Origin: Marinomonas piezotolerans
Lineage (GTDB): Bacteria; Pseudomonadota; Gammaproteobacteria; Pseudomonadales; Marinomonadaceae
Direction: 5' to 3'
DNA: 64,000 bases
Assembly: GCF_003362755.1 (NCBI RefSeq)
Contig: NZ_QKRA01000001.1
Coordinates: forward strand, 744,001 to 808,000
The position numbers and the translations under genes are program-made. The notes below the pieces were generated by a model, which ran no database searches, had not been told where the DNA came from, and was given only the letters and a program-made list of their open reading frames with translations. Positions 10,264 to 19,190 of this stretch are shown one piece after another; the first letter of the stretch is position 1; every line of letters starts with the position of its first letter.

Positions 10264-10782
10264 ATGGCAAGTTTACCGATATTCATTAGCGCTGTCGCTA
10301 ACTCTACAGACGAACCACATTTCCCACTATTATTTACGTGGTCTACTCATGATGGTCAAATCAAAGAGGTACTCATCACTCCGGACGATGAATGGCTCCA
10401 CGATCATTCGATAGAACCAAACTTACAAAACTTAGATGAGCAGCAACTTTACGAATTTGGCTATGAGGCACAAGACATTTTAGCGGAATGGGCGACTGAG
10501 CTAGATACAGATACCATGTATGCCATTGACCCTGAGACCGTAGAAATACTGATTGAAAATCTATACGACACAAAAGGGCTTGATCCAGCGTTTGAAGTGC
10601 TTCCTATCGAACACTGGTTTGACGAGCGAGACGTCGATTTGCATGCTGCTAGACAAGAAAATGGAGATGAAACTCCACTTTCGTTACTCAGCCCAGATGA
10701 GCAAATCATGAGCTTGCTCCAAGTCGCTGCAAACCATGACTTGCTTGATCTATCAGAGTTAGCACAAGACGAGCCGCTTTGA
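10264..10782 (+). CDS. Acidic protein, possible degenerate DEDD-exonuclease fold
   Basis: 172 residues, very acidic. The order of elements recalls small DnaQ/RNase T-like exonucleases: an N-terminal beta-hairpin (PIFISAVANS ... FPLLFTWSTHDGQIKEVLI), a P-x-x-x-W turn (TPDDEWLHDHS), a helix starting LDEQQLYEFGYEAQD, and MYAIDPETVEILIENLY in the place of the usual SDxPxxDxxxL motif. The first DxE pair of the active site is absent (SAVAN instead), so if the fold is right it is probably not an active nuclease. This reading is inference from pattern only. It ends in a bidirectional terminator shared with the Hsp70 operon. Confidence 0.6.
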   Translation: MASLPIFISAVANSTDEPHFPLLFTWSTHDGQIKEVLITPDDEWLHDHSIEPNLQNLDEQQLYEFGYEAQDILAEWATELDTDTMYAIDPETVEILIENLYDTKGLDPAFEVLPIEHWFDERDVDLHAARQENGDETPLSLLSPDEQIMSLLQVAANHDLLDLSELAQDEPL

Positions 10783-10794
10783 CGACCTAAACAA

Positions 10795-10820
10795 AAAGAG
10801 GGAGCACCTGCTCCCTCTTT
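10795..10820. terminator. Bidirectional terminator between the acidic protein and the Hsp70 operon
   Basis: A 12-bp stem AAAGAGGGAGCA / TGCTCCCTCTTT with a 2-base loop between convergent genes. The T tracts are short (about three on either side), so strength is uncertain. Confidence 0.7.
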
Positions 10821-10859
10821 GAATAACACTATGTTGTTAAGCTCTGCTGACTAGCAGAC

Positions 10860-13559
10860 TTATTTTAACGATAGTCCAATCGGCAAACTTTCGCCAACTA
10901 ATCGCGACATTTGTGCATCAGTAAACTCATTTTCACCTTCCAAGCGCATCATCCAAGGCTGTGGACATTTGCTTTTTTTCAGTTTGTCGCTAACTTTTTT
11001 ACGCATTTCCACTAAGTTCGATGACTCTTCACTCGTAGGTTGTGCCAGAAGCACGGCTGCAAGGCCAGCTTGCTTCCGCTTCTTCCAATCTTCTTTTAAA
11101 CACGATTCAAGTAGCTTAATGACCGTCTTTTCATCAACTCTCTCAGCGTCAGTGGCCAACAATAGACGCCTAGAACCAATGCGACCAATTGACCACCAAG
11201 CCGTATCCGGTTCCGACGATTTGCTCAATCTTTTCAACAGCCACTCTATAGACTCATGCTTGTGCTCAATCGAAAGTTTTTCTAACGCACCGACCATGCG
11301 AATCAGATCATCACTTGACTTGGTTGCGATCGACTTTTGCTTTTCTCTAGAGCGCTGACCTGCCGGCGAATAATACTGCGAAAATTGTTTAAACAAAGTC
11401 GTTTGCATTGAAGGAGTCATGCCGCCCGCAATACGTCGATACAAAGTCCAGTGTTGCCCCCATACCGGAGCTTGATCATGTTTCGGCCCTTGTTTCGTTG
11501 CGTTGACAGCTTGCTCAACCCTAGCGTCATCCCCTATTGCGCCGAAGCCAGGGCGAAGACAATGCCCTATAAGTTGTAGCCACTGTCGCTCATGCTGTGC
11601 AGACTTTACTCGCCCCGCTTTGACAGCAAGCAACTTATCAACGAGTCGCCGCGATGTCCCAAGATTCCATTCCTCTCGGTCCCCTAAGATACGCTCCAAA
11701 TCTTGTTTTAAGGATTTTATCAGGTCAGGCTGAGCCTTTTGCCCAGCCGCTGAAAAGCATTTCACTAAATGCTCCTCAGCTTGGCCAGTATTTGCATGAA
11801 GATGCTCGCTATCATCTGGCTCACCCGCACCTTTTTGAACATCTGACGAACCAAACTGCAAAACCCAATGATCCTTGGTTGCGCGAGATATTAGTTCAAC
11901 CCTTAGTACACCGACTTCGGTCATGGTTGCGGACAACATTACTTCAACCATCTCGCCATCTGAACGACCATCTAACTCTTTAACTAAATTGGATACAAAT
12001 ACTAGGCCATTATCATCTGTGTAAAGTGAGCCTGTCGTCACATCCAAATGATCGTCTGAACGGAATAAAGGAAACTGTACCAGCTCGCCCATTTTCACGT
12101 TGAAAACCTCATCCAACTGTACCCTTTCTTCTTTAGGCGTACCTTTAGGGACTAAGCCAACGAACTGCCCATCAGACAATTTTAACAACAGTCCGTGGGG
12201 AACTCCGCTCTCGATTCGAGCCGTTTCACCTGCCAGAGAGCGCAGGTAGTGAGCCGCACCTTTAGCAACGGCATCATTGGGCTCAGGAGCGTCACAAACG
12301 ATAATTGGTTTAGTCGCCCAATCGTTCAACTGATTAAGGACTCGCTGTTTTAGGCGTTCACTATTAAATAGCCCCCCATTAAACAACACTACATCAGGAA
12401 CCTGTGAGCCAGTCACCGACTCAATATCGGCTCGATGATTTGCAAGAAACTCCGCTAAATGACGGCTGAAGGCTGCGTCATGCTCATAAGGCAAGCCCAA
12501 TGTATGCACCGCGTAATCTGAACGAGTCGTGCGCGTCCCTAGTGGAACGTGAGGCAGAAAGCCATCATCGATTTGTTTAAGCAGATCATCTCGATTCACC
12601 GTAAATTTCTGGGAGCCTCCAATCAGTCGACTCCCCCCGCCCAACACTGTCAAGGTTACGGAGTCTGGTGCGCTTTGACCCAGTAAGGTTTCTTTTGCTG
12701 TCCGTGTCTGCTGTACCAATGCGGCCAGACGCGACGCAGATAACGCTGAGATCTGACGGGGGTCAAGCTGATACGCTAACGCTTGATCCAAGTTGTCACC
12801 GCCCAATAATAAGTGGTCGCCGACTGCTACGCGTTTTAGTGAGACTTTTCCAGACGACGTGTTATCAATCCTAACTAAACTAAAATCCGTCGTACCTCCA
12901 CCAATATCAACCACAAGCAACATCTTTCCTTGGGTAAGAACATCCAAATTCGCTTGATTGCGGATGTAGTGATAGCACGCAGCTTGAGGTTCTTCGAGTA
13001 GGTAAAGCTCGCCAAAACCAGCCATTTTCGCGGCTTCAAGCGTCAATGAGCGAGCCTGTTCATCAAACGAAGCTGGTAACGTTAGAGCGACCTCTTGAGC
13101 GACTAGAGGCGCGCTAGGGAATGCATCATCCCAAGCTTTTAAAATGTGGCGCAACAAGAGCATACTCGCGTGCAAAGGACTTATCTTACGAGCCCCCTCT
13201 TCACTACCCCATGGCAATATCGCGGCGCGACGATCAACCTGATGATGACTCAACCAGCTCTTTGCGCTTTGTACCAACTGACCAGAACGACGCTGCCCTA
13301 AGTCAAGTGCGCCGACCCCAACAATTACATCGGCATCATGCCCACGCCAAGGTAATACGGGCTCGATCTTGCCAATTTCATCTTTTGCAAGTAGGTACAC
13401 CGCACTCGGTAATTGAGAAAAACTTCTGACCGAACCATCCGCCAAATATTGCGGAATCTGTAATAATTTGGGCTCTGTATCCCCTACCTCTAGATAGGAC
13501 ACAACACAATTGGTAGTGCCCAAGTCGATACCGATTCTATAGCGAGCACTCGCCATCAT
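10860..13559 (-). CDS. Hsp70-family protein with DUF3731 C-terminal region
   Basis: 899 residues, much longer than DnaK. The N-terminal ATPase domain shows GIDLGTTNCVVSYLEVG (phosphate 1), VVDIGGGTTDFSLV (phosphate 2) and VVLFNGGLFNS (adenosine region). A short beta region follows to about 560. The last ~320 residues are helical and match the DUF3731 extension of this Hsp70 subgroup rather than the DnaK lid. It overlaps the preceding Hsp70 gene by 4 bases (ATGA), so translation is coupled. The pair probably forms a hetero-chaperone or an ATPase-driven assembly with DUF2760. No J-domain protein or GrpE is nearby. Function unknown. Confidence 0.85.
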   Translation of the reverse strand: MMASARYRIGIDLGTTNCVVSYLEVGDTEPKLLQIPQYLADGSVRSFSQLPSAVYLLAKDEIGKIEPVLPWRGHDADVIVGVGALDLGQRRSGQLVQSAKSWLSHHQVDRRAAILPWGSEEGARKISPLHASMLLLRHILKAWDDAFPSAPLVAQEVALTLPASFDEQARSLTLEAAKMAGFGELYLLEEPQAACYHYIRNQANLDVLTQGKMLLVVDIGGGTTDFSLVRIDNTSSGKVSLKRVAVGDHLLLGGDNLDQALAYQLDPRQISALSASRLAALVQQTRTAKETLLGQSAPDSVTLTVLGGGSRLIGGSQKFTVNRDDLLKQIDDGFLPHVPLGTRTTRSDYAVHTLGLPYEHDAAFSRHLAEFLANHRADIESVTGSQVPDVVLFNGGLFNSERLKQRVLNQLNDWATKPIIVCDAPEPNDAVAKGAAHYLRSLAGETARIESGVPHGLLLKLSDGQFVGLVPKGTPKEERVQLDEVFNVKMGELVQFPLFRSDDHLDVTTGSLYTDDNGLVFVSNLVKELDGRSDGEMVEVMLSATMTEVGVLRVELISRATKDHWVLQFGSSDVQKGAGEPDDSEHLHANTGQAEEHLVKCFSAAGQKAQPDLIKSLKQDLERILGDREEWNLGTSRRLVDKLLAVKAGRVKSAQHERQWLQLIGHCLRPGFGAIGDDARVEQAVNATKQGPKHDQAPVWGQHWTLYRRIAGGMTPSMQTTLFKQFSQYYSPAGQRSREKQKSIATKSSDDLIRMVGALEKLSIEHKHESIEWLLKRLSKSSEPDTAWWSIGRIGSRRLLLATDAERVDEKTVIKLLESCLKEDWKKRKQAGLAAVLLAQPTSEESSNLVEMRKKVSDKLKKSKCPQPWMMRLEGENEFTDAQMSRLVGESLPIGLSLK

Positions 13560-15304
13560 GACTCCCTAACTTGAAACTCAATGGTCCAAACAAGGTCAGA
13601 ATTTACATCGTGGGCTTGCAGCAATAGCAAACCAAGCTCAGTCACGCGAGAGGACAAATAGACCCTGACCATCTCCCCTTCTTTGTAGTGACCAGCATCT
13701 AGTGAAATCGACAAAGGACTTAGCTCTTTCAACGCAGCAACGGAAAAGGAAGGGACCGTTTTACCAAGACCTTCGACATCAGCATTTTGCGACTGAAAGA
13801 ATCGAAAAGTAACCGTTTCACCAACGACTAAAGAAAATTCGTTGGGTAGCATTTGCTCCTCAGCCCCCTCCTCAAGTCCGAAAGGCGCAACACATAATGC
13901 ATCAACAGGAGGGGCCATACCAGGTATAGCGGGCATAGGACTTGCGACACCAATGTAATAATTGGCTGCTAAACCACTCTTAACTTTTACACCACCCTCA
14001 CACTGAACTTTTTCATAGAAGGCAGCCCCTTTGGCCACCGCATGATCCAGATGTGACGGTGTTAACATTTGGAGCTCGGTGTGCTCTCCCAACATATTCT
14101 GTAGACGCTTTTCGATCAGCGCTCGAATCGGGGATGCATTAAACACACCACCGTTTAATAAAACCTTGTTTGGAATGACTTCAATTGTCGACAAAAAAGC
14201 TGAAATATGACGCGTAATCGCAGGGTCTGATTCAAAATCAAGGTTTATCGCAGCGAAACCAGAACGCTGGACCGACTGCGCTCGCTCTCCTAACTCAACC
14301 TCAGGAAAAAAACCGTCCAACAGCAATGTCTGTACATCGGTTTGGGTCAGTGTTGCTTTAATACTGTTATTAAATAAACTACGACCACGACTAGGAACAA
14401 CCACGGTTGCATCGTGAATGTCTGAATTCGCTAATAAACGTTCTTTGGCTTCGCGACACCCTTGCGTCAACCCCGAAATCTGCCAAGGCTCCAACTGCGT
14501 TCCTTGTTGCGCCAATTGACCCGCTAAATGGTACGTTAATGCCATATCCATATTGTCACCGCCCAATAAGATATGACGACCTACAGCAACCCGCTCTAGA
14601 CCTAAGCTACCATCTTTCTCCACCGCTTGGATAAGCGACAAGTCAGTCGTACCACCTCCGACGTCAACTACCAGCACATGGTCATCTACACTAAGAGATT
14701 TTGTCCAATCTTGCTCTTCAGACAGCCAAGCATAAAAGGCAGCAAGCGGCTCTTCAATCAGCCTAGCACTTATTCCTGCCTGTTGTGCGGCGTGCTCTGT
14801 AATCGCGCGAGCAGCTGGGTCAAAGGAAGCAGGGACGGTAATCACAACGTCCTGATCTGACAGTAACGCCATTGGGAACTGGTTATTCCATGCGCGCACG
14901 AGATGCTCAATTAGCCATCGGGTCACCTGTGCGGGCGACACTTTCTCGACTTCCTCTAGCGCGTCAACTGGCAATACCTGTTCATCAGCGCCTACTCGAG
15001 AATGACACAACCAACTCTTAGCACTTTGAACCATCCGGCCTTGAGATTTCGCTCCAAGCTCCCGAGCTAAGCTACCAATAATCACATCAACCTTTCCCCA
15101 AGGTAGTTGACGATCACTTTCCAAAAACTCAGTCGAGTGCGGAAAGTAGGCAAAGGAAGGTAATAATGGTTTCTCTTCGATTCGACCAGGCCCGGTCAGC
15201 TGAGGGATCTGTAATTGCTTAAGGTTTTCGCCCTCACCTTTTTTTGCATAAAACAAAGCCGAATGCGTGGTACCTAAATCAATACCTATAAAATATTCGC
15301 TCAT
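13556..15304 (-). CDS. Hsp70-family protein, shorter partner
   Basis: 582 residues. ATPase motifs: GIDLGTTHSALFYAKKG, VVDVGGGTTDLSLI and VLLNGGVFNA. The substrate-binding half is short and beta-rich (ELSPLSISLDAGHYKEG ... VRVYLSSRVTELG), and the protein ends soon after, with no helical lid. It begins directly after the DUF2760 stop codon and overlaps the long Hsp70 gene. The same gene triplet (DUF2760, short Hsp70, long Hsp70 with DUF3731) is known from other proteobacteria but is not characterised, as far as I know. A nucleotide-dependent folding or disassembly role is inference from the family. Confidence 0.85.
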   Translation of the reverse strand: MSEYFIGIDLGTTHSALFYAKKGEGENLKQLQIPQLTGPGRIEEKPLLPSFAYFPHSTEFLESDRQLPWGKVDVIIGSLARELGAKSQGRMVQSAKSWLCHSRVGADEQVLPVDALEEVEKVSPAQVTRWLIEHLVRAWNNQFPMALLSDQDVVITVPASFDPAARAITEHAAQQAGISARLIEEPLAAFYAWLSEEQDWTKSLSVDDHVLVVDVGGGTTDLSLIQAVEKDGSLGLERVAVGRHILLGGDNMDMALTYHLAGQLAQQGTQLEPWQISGLTQGCREAKERLLANSDIHDATVVVPSRGRSLFNNSIKATLTQTDVQTLLLDGFFPEVELGERAQSVQRSGFAAINLDFESDPAITRHISAFLSTIEVIPNKVLLNGGVFNASPIRALIEKRLQNMLGEHTELQMLTPSHLDHAVAKGAAFYEKVQCEGGVKVKSGLAANYYIGVASPMPAIPGMAPPVDALCVAPFGLEEGAEEQMLPNEFSLVVGETVTFRFFQSQNADVEGLGKTVPSFSVAALKELSPLSISLDAGHYKEGEMVRVYLSSRVTELGLLLLQAHDVNSDLVWTIEFQVRES

Positions 15305-15910
15305 CTATACCTCTACCTCAGCAGGAGCCAAAATATGTAATGAGTCAGTATTAGTAACCTTCGGAAGGTTCGTAGCAGTTACTTTCCAACCTGGATGAAT
15401 CAGTGTTCCAGCATAAGGGCCATCTCCCTGTACACGTCCTTCGAGCTTAATCGATTTCGCGTCGTAATCAGTAGGGACCTCAATACGGCTATTTTCGGGT
15501 GAGTCGTTCACCACATCAATTGAAAAGTACTGTGCAATGACTTTTGAGCAACCATTATGAATTTGACGTGCGGCCGCCCCTACATCAGCATCCGAATAGG
15601 AATCGATGCCTTCTTTAATAAAATCAACAAATCGCGCTTCCTGCTGCAACAACTGTAGCAACTGTAGGGCACCGTCTTCGTTGACTGAGTCTAACGCTGG
15701 CGCTTGCACCTCCACTTCCTTGACGACTTCAACCGTTTTTGTGATGACTTCGGGCTCAACTTCATCAGCTAATTTTTTCCCCGAACCAATCGCGACACAT
15801 CGCGCGGCATAATCGCCGCTCCCAAGGAATTTAAAAAACTGTCCAAATGCGCCAAAAAAACGCGGCAAGAAACCAATCGGTTTTAGTGTATTTGACATAT
15901 CATCACCCAT
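15305..15910 (-). CDS. DUF2760 protein
   Basis: 201 residues. The start at 15910 overlaps the end of uup by 8 bases and has AGAAGAGA at good spacing; an in-frame ATG at 15898 is an alternative. The N-terminus (FLPRFFGAFGQFFKFLG) is an aromatic amphipathic stretch that may touch a membrane or a partner. A charged linker rich in VEVVKEVEV follows, then a compact C-terminal domain (LQLLQQEARFVDF ... TLIHPGWKV) that defines the family. It is always seen with the two Hsp70-like genes and may be their adaptor or client; that is inference. Confidence 0.85.
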   Translation of the reverse strand: MGDDMSNTLKPIGFLPRFFGAFGQFFKFLGSGDYAARCVAIGSGKKLADEVEPEVITKTVEVVKEVEVQAPALDSVNEDGALQLLQLLQQEARFVDFIKEGIDSYSDADVGAAARQIHNGCSKVIAQYFSIDVVNDSPENSRIEVPTDYDAKSIKLEGRVQGDGPYAGTLIHPGWKVTATNLPKVTNTDSLHILAPAEVEV

Positions 15911-17813
15911 TTTGCATCTCTTCTAACTCAACCCAGCGCTCCATCGCGTTCTCTAATGATTCCTCTGTCGCCGCTAGTTCCGCTAGCGTTTTCTGCACAG
16001 TGTCTTGGTCTCCTGCGTAAAAGTCCGCTGCAGAAGTTATCGCATTGAGAGTTTCCAGTTTATTTTCAAGCTCAGCTATGTGCTCTGGCATAAGTTCTAG
16101 CTCGCGCTGCAACTTGTAACTCAATTTAGCTTTAGGCTTTGCAGGCTCTGGTTTCGTTGACGCGACGGGAGCTGTTTTTTTCTCAACTTTCACTGGTTTT
16201 TCAACTTCTTGGGTCGATTCAGTTGGGAACTGCCCGCCCTGACGAATCCAATCTTCATAACCACCGACATACTCTCGTACGACGCCATCGCCTTCAAACG
16301 CAATAGAGCTGGTAACAACGTTATCTAAAAATGCTCGGTCGTGACTCACAAGCAACAAGGTGCCATCGTAGTTCATCAACAGTTCTTCAAGCAGTTCCAG
16401 TGTTTCTACATCCAGATCATTGGTGGGCTCATCGAGAACCAACAAGTTAGCAGGCTTCGTAAACAACTTAGCTAGCAGCACGCGGTTTCTTTCGCCGCCA
16501 GAGAGGGCTTTAACTGGTGTTCTAGCGCGCTCTGGTGGAAACAAAAAGTCCTGTAAATAGCCTATAATATGTCGGCTTTGGCCATTCACTTCTATGGTAT
16601 CTTTACCTTCGCCAACGTTATGCGCGACCGTCTCTTCGGGGTCCAGTTGATCGCGTAATTGATCAAAGTAAGCAATGTCTAATTTAGTACCTTGACGTAC
16701 CGTCCCTTCATTAGGAGACAACTGCCCCAACAGAATTTTCAAAAACGTACTCTTGCCACAGCCGTTAGGACCAATTAATCCAATGCGGTCCCCTCGACTA
16801 ACGATTAAATCCATCGGTTTCAAAATCAATTTGTTACCAAAGGAATGAGCAACCTGAGTAAACTCTGCAACCAACTTACCGGATTTTTCCTTGGCTTCTA
16901 GCGCCATTTTGGCGGTGCCTTGGCGGTTAATTCGTTCTTTACGCTCTTCCCGTAATGCTTTTAATGCGCGAACACGACCTTCGTTACGAGTTCGACGCGC
17001 CTTGATGCCCTGACGAATCCATGCTTCTTCTTCAGCAAGGCGTTTGTCAAATAGCGCGTTGGCTCTCTCCTCTTCTTCAAGGAGTTTTTCTTTGTATTCC
17101 AAAAACTCAGTAATGGTGCCCTTAAACGACAGCAAGTTTCCTCGATCAAGCTCAACAATCCGATTAGCCAGATTTTCCAGAAATCGTCGATCGTGGGTAA
17201 TAAATAAAATCAAACCACGAAATTGCTTAAGCTGACTTTCCATCCATTCGATTGTCGGGACATCCAAATGGTTAGTCGGCTCATCCAGTAGCAGCACATC
17301 AGGGTTTGTAAGCAATGCTTGCGCTAGAATAACGCGCCGACGCCAACCACCAGATAGTTCAGACATCAACTTTTCAGCGGGCAAAGCTAAGCGCTGAATC
17401 ATATGATTGACTCGTTGTTCTAAATCCCAACCGCCACGTTTGTCCAGCTCATGTTGAATATCTGCCATTTCTTCAGCGTTGGCATCAGAGAAATCTTCTA
17501 ATAATGCATTATAGCGCTGCATCATCTCGTGGATTTCTCCCGCGCCCTCGCTCACCACTTCGCGAACTGTCTTGTTGTTGGCGGCAGGAAGTTCTTGGGG
17601 TAGTTGCGCAACTTTCATTCCCCCTTCCACACGAATCACGCCTTCATCAGGAATCAGCTCACCTGCAACAATCTTTAAGAATGTTGACTTTCCAGCACCG
17701 TTACGACCGATAATCGCAACGCGTTCGCCAGCTTCCGCTGAGAAGCTAACTTTCGTTAACAATGGATTGTGACCAAACGCCACACTTACCTGATCGAGTG
17801 TTAGTAGACTCAT
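15903..17813 (-). CDS. uup: ABC-F ATPase Uup
   Basis: 636 residues from ATG 17813 (MSLLTLDQVSVAFG); an in-frame codon 24 bases upstream gives an unlikely hydrophobic extension. Two ABC domains are visible: GRNGAGKST / LSGGWRRRV / LLLDEPTNHLD, and GPNGCGKST / LSGGERNR / LVLDEPTNDLD. They are joined by a charged ABC-F linker (~240-310). The C-terminal ~100 residues are a Lys/Glu-rich coiled coil, the Uup DNA-binding-type tail. There is no membrane domain. Uup acts on ribosomes and in DNA branch or transposon-excision processing in E. coli. It is the first gene of the operon leading into DUF2760 and the Hsp70 pair; co-expression may be incidental. Confidence 0.92.
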   Translation of the reverse strand: MSLLTLDQVSVAFGHNPLLTKVSFSAEAGERVAIIGRNGAGKSTFLKIVAGELIPDEGVIRVEGGMKVAQLPQELPAANNKTVREVVSEGAGEIHEMMQRYNALLEDFSDANAEEMADIQHELDKRGGWDLEQRVNHMIQRLALPAEKLMSELSGGWRRRVILAQALLTNPDVLLLDEPTNHLDVPTIEWMESQLKQFRGLILFITHDRRFLENLANRIVELDRGNLLSFKGTITEFLEYKEKLLEEEERANALFDKRLAEEEAWIRQGIKARRTRNEGRVRALKALREERKERINRQGTAKMALEAKEKSGKLVAEFTQVAHSFGNKLILKPMDLIVSRGDRIGLIGPNGCGKSTFLKILLGQLSPNEGTVRQGTKLDIAYFDQLRDQLDPEETVAHNVGEGKDTIEVNGQSRHIIGYLQDFLFPPERARTPVKALSGGERNRVLLAKLFTKPANLLVLDEPTNDLDVETLELLEELLMNYDGTLLLVSHDRAFLDNVVTSSIAFEGDGVVREYVGGYEDWIRQGGQFPTESTQEVEKPVKVEKKTAPVASTKPEPAKPKAKLSYKLQRELELMPEHIAELENKLETLNAITSAADFYAGDQDTVQKTLAELAATEESLENAMERWVELEEMQNG

Positions 17814-18085
17814 AATATTCCGTAAAAACAGGGTCAATTTAAGCGCGCAATGTTATCACTGATAGCGCTGTAGTTTTAACTATTGCTGCGCGATTGAGGT
17901 GTTTTTCCCTAAAAATGGTGCATTCCATAAATGCGAACCTGACATTTCACTCCAAAAGTCCGCTTCTAGGCGTAATAGCACGTTCTGCTATCACTAAATT
18001 TCAAAGAATGTATAGAATGTCATATCAATAAGAATATACTGTTCATGATTACGACAGGATTATACCTTTGGCGACGGAGAACACG

Positions 18086-19180
18086 ATGGGGTTGAAAAGC
18101 AAGATTGGACCGATAACGGCACTCGCTATCACAAGCGCAACGATTATATGGATGTATGCTGGCGGCAACGGAATCACGACCGCCCAAGCGGATAGCAACA
18201 CCCCAGTTAACGAGTCAGTCCTTGAGCATTCTGAAAAGCAAAAAAAGCAATCAGTCCAAGCAAAAACACTAACTGCTCAGTATATAACCAATTCGATCAA
18301 GCTAAGCGGTCAAACTCAAGCTCAAACGGTACTTGACTTAACAAATCAGGTCGCAGGAGAAATTAATAGTATCTCGGTGACCAAGGGAGAGTTTGTTCGT
18401 AAAGGAGAAACCATTCTAGCCATTGATCGCAGAACACTGGAGGCCAAGAGTATTCAGGCGCGCTCGTTGATCAAGCAACGCAGTCTCGAGCTTGATGGTA
18501 TCAAGCGCCTTAGCAATGATCGACTCACGTCACAAGTCAGTGTCGCGGAAGCGGATGCCGCATTAAGTAGTGCACGTGCGACTTTAAAAGAACTCGAAGT
18601 AAGCTTAGAAAAAACAGTGGTTAAAGCCCCTTTCTCAGGAGTGCTTAACGCTTTTTCGGTGAAACCCGGGCAAGTCCTTAGTGCGGGTGCCAATGTAGGC
18701 ACCCTTGTCCAAGTAGACCCTCTCAAAGTCGTGGTTAATGTTCCTCAAAACTACTTAGGTAAAGTAACCATCGGCACCTTAGCTAATGTAACACTGGATA
18801 ACGGGCTCAATGTAGAAAGCCAAGTGACATTTGTGAGCGCGGTGGCTGACTCCGCAACTCGTACCATTCCGGTTGAAATCAGCGTCCCCAATGAAAGCCA
18901 TGATATCCCAGCGGGCATCAGTGCTCAGGTCACGTTTGAATTAGACGAGATTAAAGCGCATGCACTGTCCCCTAGCCTGCTAGCCGTCGACGCACAAGGC
19001 AATATGTCTATTAAGACACTTAGTGTAGACAATCAAGTCGTAGAAAACCGTGTCAATATCATTCGGTCCGACAGAGATAAAGTCTGGGTGACTGGGTTGC
19101 CAACAAACGTCAATATCATATCCGTAGGACAAGGTTTTGTTTCTGCGGGGGATGTTGTTGAAGCCCACTACCAACACTAA
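18086..19180 (+). CDS. RND efflux system periplasmic adaptor (membrane fusion protein)
   Basis: 364 residues from ATG 18086, which has GGAG 6 bases upstream; a TTG at 18068 is less likely. The N-terminus is an uncleaved anchor or signal peptide (ITALAITSATIIWMYAGG). The HlyD/AcrA-type layout is visible: a barrel-sandwich hybrid half (GEINSISVTKGEFVRKGE), a helical hairpin (~120-185), the second lipoyl half (KAPFSGVLNAFSVKPGQVL), then beta-barrel and membrane-proximal domains. The permease gene follows after 10 bases. No outer-membrane factor is encoded nearby, so it presumably uses a TolC elsewhere. No regulator is adjacent; the substrates are unknown. Confidence 0.92.
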   Translation: MGLKSKIGPITALAITSATIIWMYAGGNGITTAQADSNTPVNESVLEHSEKQKKQSVQAKTLTAQYITNSIKLSGQTQAQTVLDLTNQVAGEINSISVTKGEFVRKGETILAIDRRTLEAKSIQARSLIKQRSLELDGIKRLSNDRLTSQVSVAEADAALSSARATLKELEVSLEKTVVKAPFSGVLNAFSVKPGQVLSAGANVGTLVQVDPLKVVVNVPQNYLGKVTIGTLANVTLDNGLNVESQVTFVSAVADSATRTIPVEISVPNESHDIPAGISAQVTFELDEIKAHALSPSLLAVDAQGNMSIKTLSVDNQVVENRVNIIRSDRDKVWVTGLPTNVNIISVGQGFVSAGDVVEAHYQH

Positions 19181-19190
19181 GGAGGGTCCC

